From NCBI GenBank assembly GCA_964580405.1, contig CAZOKM010000087.1:1-7437 (forward strand): 7,437 bases of DNA. Reading direction: 5' to 3'. This DNA comes from JAGTRI01 sp964580405. Its GTDB lineage: Archaea > Thermoproteota > Bathyarchaeia > Bathyarchaeales > DTEX01. Both the position numbers and the translations under genes were made by a program. This document shows positions 5,901 to 7,437 of this stretch, piece after piece (the stretch's first letter is position 1; every line of letters begins with the position of its first letter). The notes beneath the pieces were generated by a model. The model did not search any database. It saw only the letters and a list, made by a program, of their open reading frames with translations, and was not told where the DNA came from.

Positions 5901-6880
5901 TGTCCATGGTCGATGCTGTGGAACTATTTGCCCGAACAGTGGATTGTCTGAAAAAAGGCGCCATCAATCTTTATTCGCCTCTTGAGGAAATTGTAATTAC
6001 AACTTGCGGAAGCGAACTTGCTTACATCGATAATCGTCGGGACGCAAAACAAACGTATGGCTTTGACTTTTGGGCCAATGTAAGCGAAGAATTACTGAAA
6101 AGTCAAGAAATAAGCAATAAATTAAAATATTCTGAATCTCAAAAATTTCCCGATTTCCTTTTCAAAATAAAAAAACAAGAGAATACGTATTATGGAGGAA
6201 GCCTTATCGAGTTAAAAGATTCAAAGGGTGGAAGTATATCTTCTTTTAACTCAACAGTCCCAACAAAGTTCAAAAGTCTTGAGGAAATAGACATAATCAA
6301 CGGTAAGAATCTTGTATCTAGAATTGCCAAAATTATGGACCATAAACACGCCCTCAATAAAGAATATTACACCTTTGATAGAAGATGTTTCTATCTGGTA
6401 AGAACTAATAATAAGAGCGAACGAGCGAAAATTTCGCTAATAGATGGTTCATTCTTTGAAACTATCCCGAAAGAGAGTTTATTTTATCAAATGTTCTTAC
6501 ACGTTATGCAAGCACATATTAAAAAAGAAAAAATCGAGATTCCCCACGACACATTGGCAGAAATTCAGAGAGTTCTGTCTTATGTCACTGATCAAACCAT
6601 AATTGCGGGGTCTCAGGTTATAGAAGGCGCTTCAGTAAGACCTAGGTTAAGGATTATGGCTGAGGTTCACACTGAAGGGAATCCGCATAGTAAATTTTAC
6701 CCAGAAATTGGTGAAGGAAGCTTTAACCTTATTTTAAAGTCATCTCCTGAAGCTAAAGAAGTCGAGGCACAGCTGCCTAATCGCATTCCAGAAATCGCCA
6801 TTTTAAAAATTCGTCACAAAAGAAACGGAGAACACACAGTCTTTCAGTATAAGAAAGAAAAAAAACTCAATCAATTTTAA
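5900..6880 (+). CDS. probable Type II restriction endonuclease, PD-(D/E)XK type
   Basis: A 326-residue protein when started at the ATG at 5900. A PD-(D/E)XK nuclease signature is visible: P84-D85 in QKFPDFLFKI, then 18 residues, then E104-L105-K106 in GGSLIELKDSKGG. The ELKDSK block is followed by SSFNSTVPTKFKSLEEI, which may contribute to substrate contacts. An upstream acidic helix (SPLEEIVI, about 26-33) could supply the extra Glu seen in many restriction enzymes. Enzymes of this fold cleave double-stranded DNA with Mg2+ at sites not protected by the cognate methyltransferase. The stop/start overlap with a methyltransferase gene makes the role as its restriction partner the best explanation. 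The recognition site cannot be inferred, and I could not assign a named restriction-enzyme family. It is AT-rich, ends in an AT-rich spacer, and has no membrane segments. Confidence 0.8.
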   Translation: MSMVDAVELFARTVDCLKKGAINLYSPLEEIVITTCGSELAYIDNRRDAKQTYGFDFWANVSEELLKSQEISNKLKYSESQKFPDFLFKIKKQENTYYGGSLIELKDSKGGSISSFNSTVPTKFKSLEEIDIINGKNLVSRIAKIMDHKHALNKEYYTFDRRCFYLVRTNNKSERAKISLIDGSFFETIPKESLFYQMFLHVMQAHIKKEKIEIPHDTLAEIQRVLSYVTDQTIIAGSQVIEGASVRPRLRIMAEVHTEGNPHSKFYPEIGEGSFNLILKSSPEAKEVEAQLPNRIPEIAILKIRHKRNGEHTVFQYKKEKKLNQF

Positions 6881-6984
6881 AATCTAGAATTTTATAATCT
6901 ATTAAAATGATATTTTCAGGCTTGAAAACATCGCTTGGCAGAATAGATAAGTAAAGTCATTCATGCATCATTATCTCTATATGT

Positions 6985-6993
6985 CTTTATATG
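6985..6993 (+). promoter_or_regulatory. TATA-like box for the GH2 gene
   Basis: CTTTATATG resembles the archaeal TATA consensus and lies about 53 bases before the GTG start at 7042, predicting a leader of roughly 25-30 bases. A second, similar element (CTCTATATG) lies ten bases upstream. A short interrupted palindrome, GCGG-AAAAA-CCGC at 6993-7005, follows the box directly and could be an operator overlapping the transcription start. Confidence 0.45.
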
Positions 6994-7041
6994 CGGAAAA
7001 ACCGCTAGATAACCATCAAAGTTTCAGTCAGGTGCGTTTCC

Positions 7042-7437
7042 GTGAGAGAACAATTAAGCCTTAACGGAAAAGACTGGCTTCTCCACCAGTTCAGACCCGG
7101 CGAGGGAGTGGAAGAAGGCGTCTACCGACCGGGCTTCTGGGCTACGATCTGGAACTGGGTCAGCGCAGGTGTTCCGGGAGATGTCCACTCAGCCATAATA
7201 GACGGAGGCTTGATTCCAGACCCTTACTGGGGCAGGAATAACGAGAAGGCAAAGTGGGTCGCGGACTGCGAGTGGTGGTACAGGAAATGGTTTTCGGTGC
7301 CCGAAAAATGGGGAGGCAAGGTCGTCAGGCTCGTTTTCCGCGGCGTCGACTTCAGGGCTGACTTCTGGCTGAACGGGAAGCGCCTCGGGGCTCACGAAGG
7401 CATGTTCTCCCCGATAGTTTTCGACGTAACAAACGTG
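7042..7437 (+). CDS. GH2 glycoside hydrolase, beta-mannosidase-like, 3' partial
   Basis: The first 132 codons of a large glycosidase; the frame is still open at the right edge. The visible part is the N-terminal jelly-roll sugar-binding domain of GH2 enzymes. It starts LNGKDWLLHQF, continues VPGDVHSAIIDGGLIPDPYW with GRNNEKAKWVADCEWWYRKW, then VRLVFRGVDFRADFWLNGKR and LGAHEGMFSPIVFDVT. The PGDVHSAL...LIPDPYxGxNE pattern and the W-YRK segment are characteristic of beta-mannosidases rather than beta-galactosidases. The catalytic glutamates would lie several hundred residues further on. No signal peptide precedes the domain, so the enzyme is probably cytoplasmic. The GTG at 7042 is chosen because the frame is closed at a TAG at 7006-7008, no other good start intervenes, and AGGTG lies eight bases upstream. 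It would release mannose from manno-oligosaccharides; the link to UxuA is inference. Confidence 0.9.
   Translation, partial: MREQLSLNGKDWLLHQFRPGEGVEEGVYRPGFWATIWNWVSAGVPGDVHSAIIDGGLIPDPYWGRNNEKAKWVADCEWWYRKWFSVPEKWGGKVVRLVFRGVDFRADFWLNGKRLGAHEGMFSPIVFDVTNV

Larger units (their letters stand above)
4690..7000. other. AT-rich island 2 (restriction-modification operon)
   Basis: From just upstream of uxuA to just before the GH2 gene the sequence is visibly richer in A/T than the flanking metabolic genes. It encodes only a methyltransferase and an endonuclease candidate. This is the usual profile of a horizontally acquired restriction-modification module. No mobility gene, tRNA or terminal repeat is visible, so the edges are set by composition alone. 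Confidence 0.65.

Noticed and set aside
1..7437. CRISPR array, insertion sequence or attachment-site direct repeats
   Set aside because: No regularly spaced repeats, transposase-like frame or matching direct repeats at the island borders were seen by eye.

Overview
The window reads as a piece of an archaeal chromosome, probably from a metagenome-assembled genome because it holds a 100-N scaffold gap. The archaeal reading rests on TATA-like boxes about 26-30 bases upstream of start codons with almost no leader, T-tract endings without hairpins, and a short UxuA. A mesophilic or moderately thermophilic Thermoproteota lineage such as Bathyarchaeia would fit the sugar genes. That placement is inference; no rRNA or other taxonomic marker is present.

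The layout is a mosaic. GC-rich, host-like blocks carry carbohydrate genes: the C-terminal two thirds of a DegT/DnrJ/EryC1/StrS aminotransferase (2-799, +), a small four-cysteine zinc-binding protein (3204-3596, +), mannonate dehydratase UxuA (3654-4667, -), and the N-terminus of a GH2 beta-mannosidase-like glycosidase running off the right edge (7042-7437, +). A possible link is release of mannose by the GH2 enzyme, oxidation to mannonate elsewhere, and dehydration by UxuA to 2-keto-3-deoxygluconate.

Two visibly AT-richer islands interrupt these blocks. Island 1 (about 840-3050) holds a toxin-antitoxin-like pair on the minus strand: a winged-helix antitoxin candidate (1350-1913) overlapping a PIN-domain nuclease (842-1369). 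Diverging from it, across only 36 bases, is an unrecognised 365-residue protein (1950-3047, +). Each gene's TATA-like box lies beside the other's start codon, so the three genes look like one regulatory unit and may form an undescribed defence or addiction cassette.

Island 2 (about 4690-7000) is a probable Type II restriction-modification operon. A beta-class amino-methyltransferase (4872-5900) is broken by the assembly gap exactly at its catalytic motif IV. It is followed, with a TAATG stop/start overlap and a Shine-Dalgarno sequence, by a PD-(D/E)XK endonuclease candidate (5900-6880). No integrase, transposase, tRNA or flanking direct repeat was found that would explain how either island arrived.
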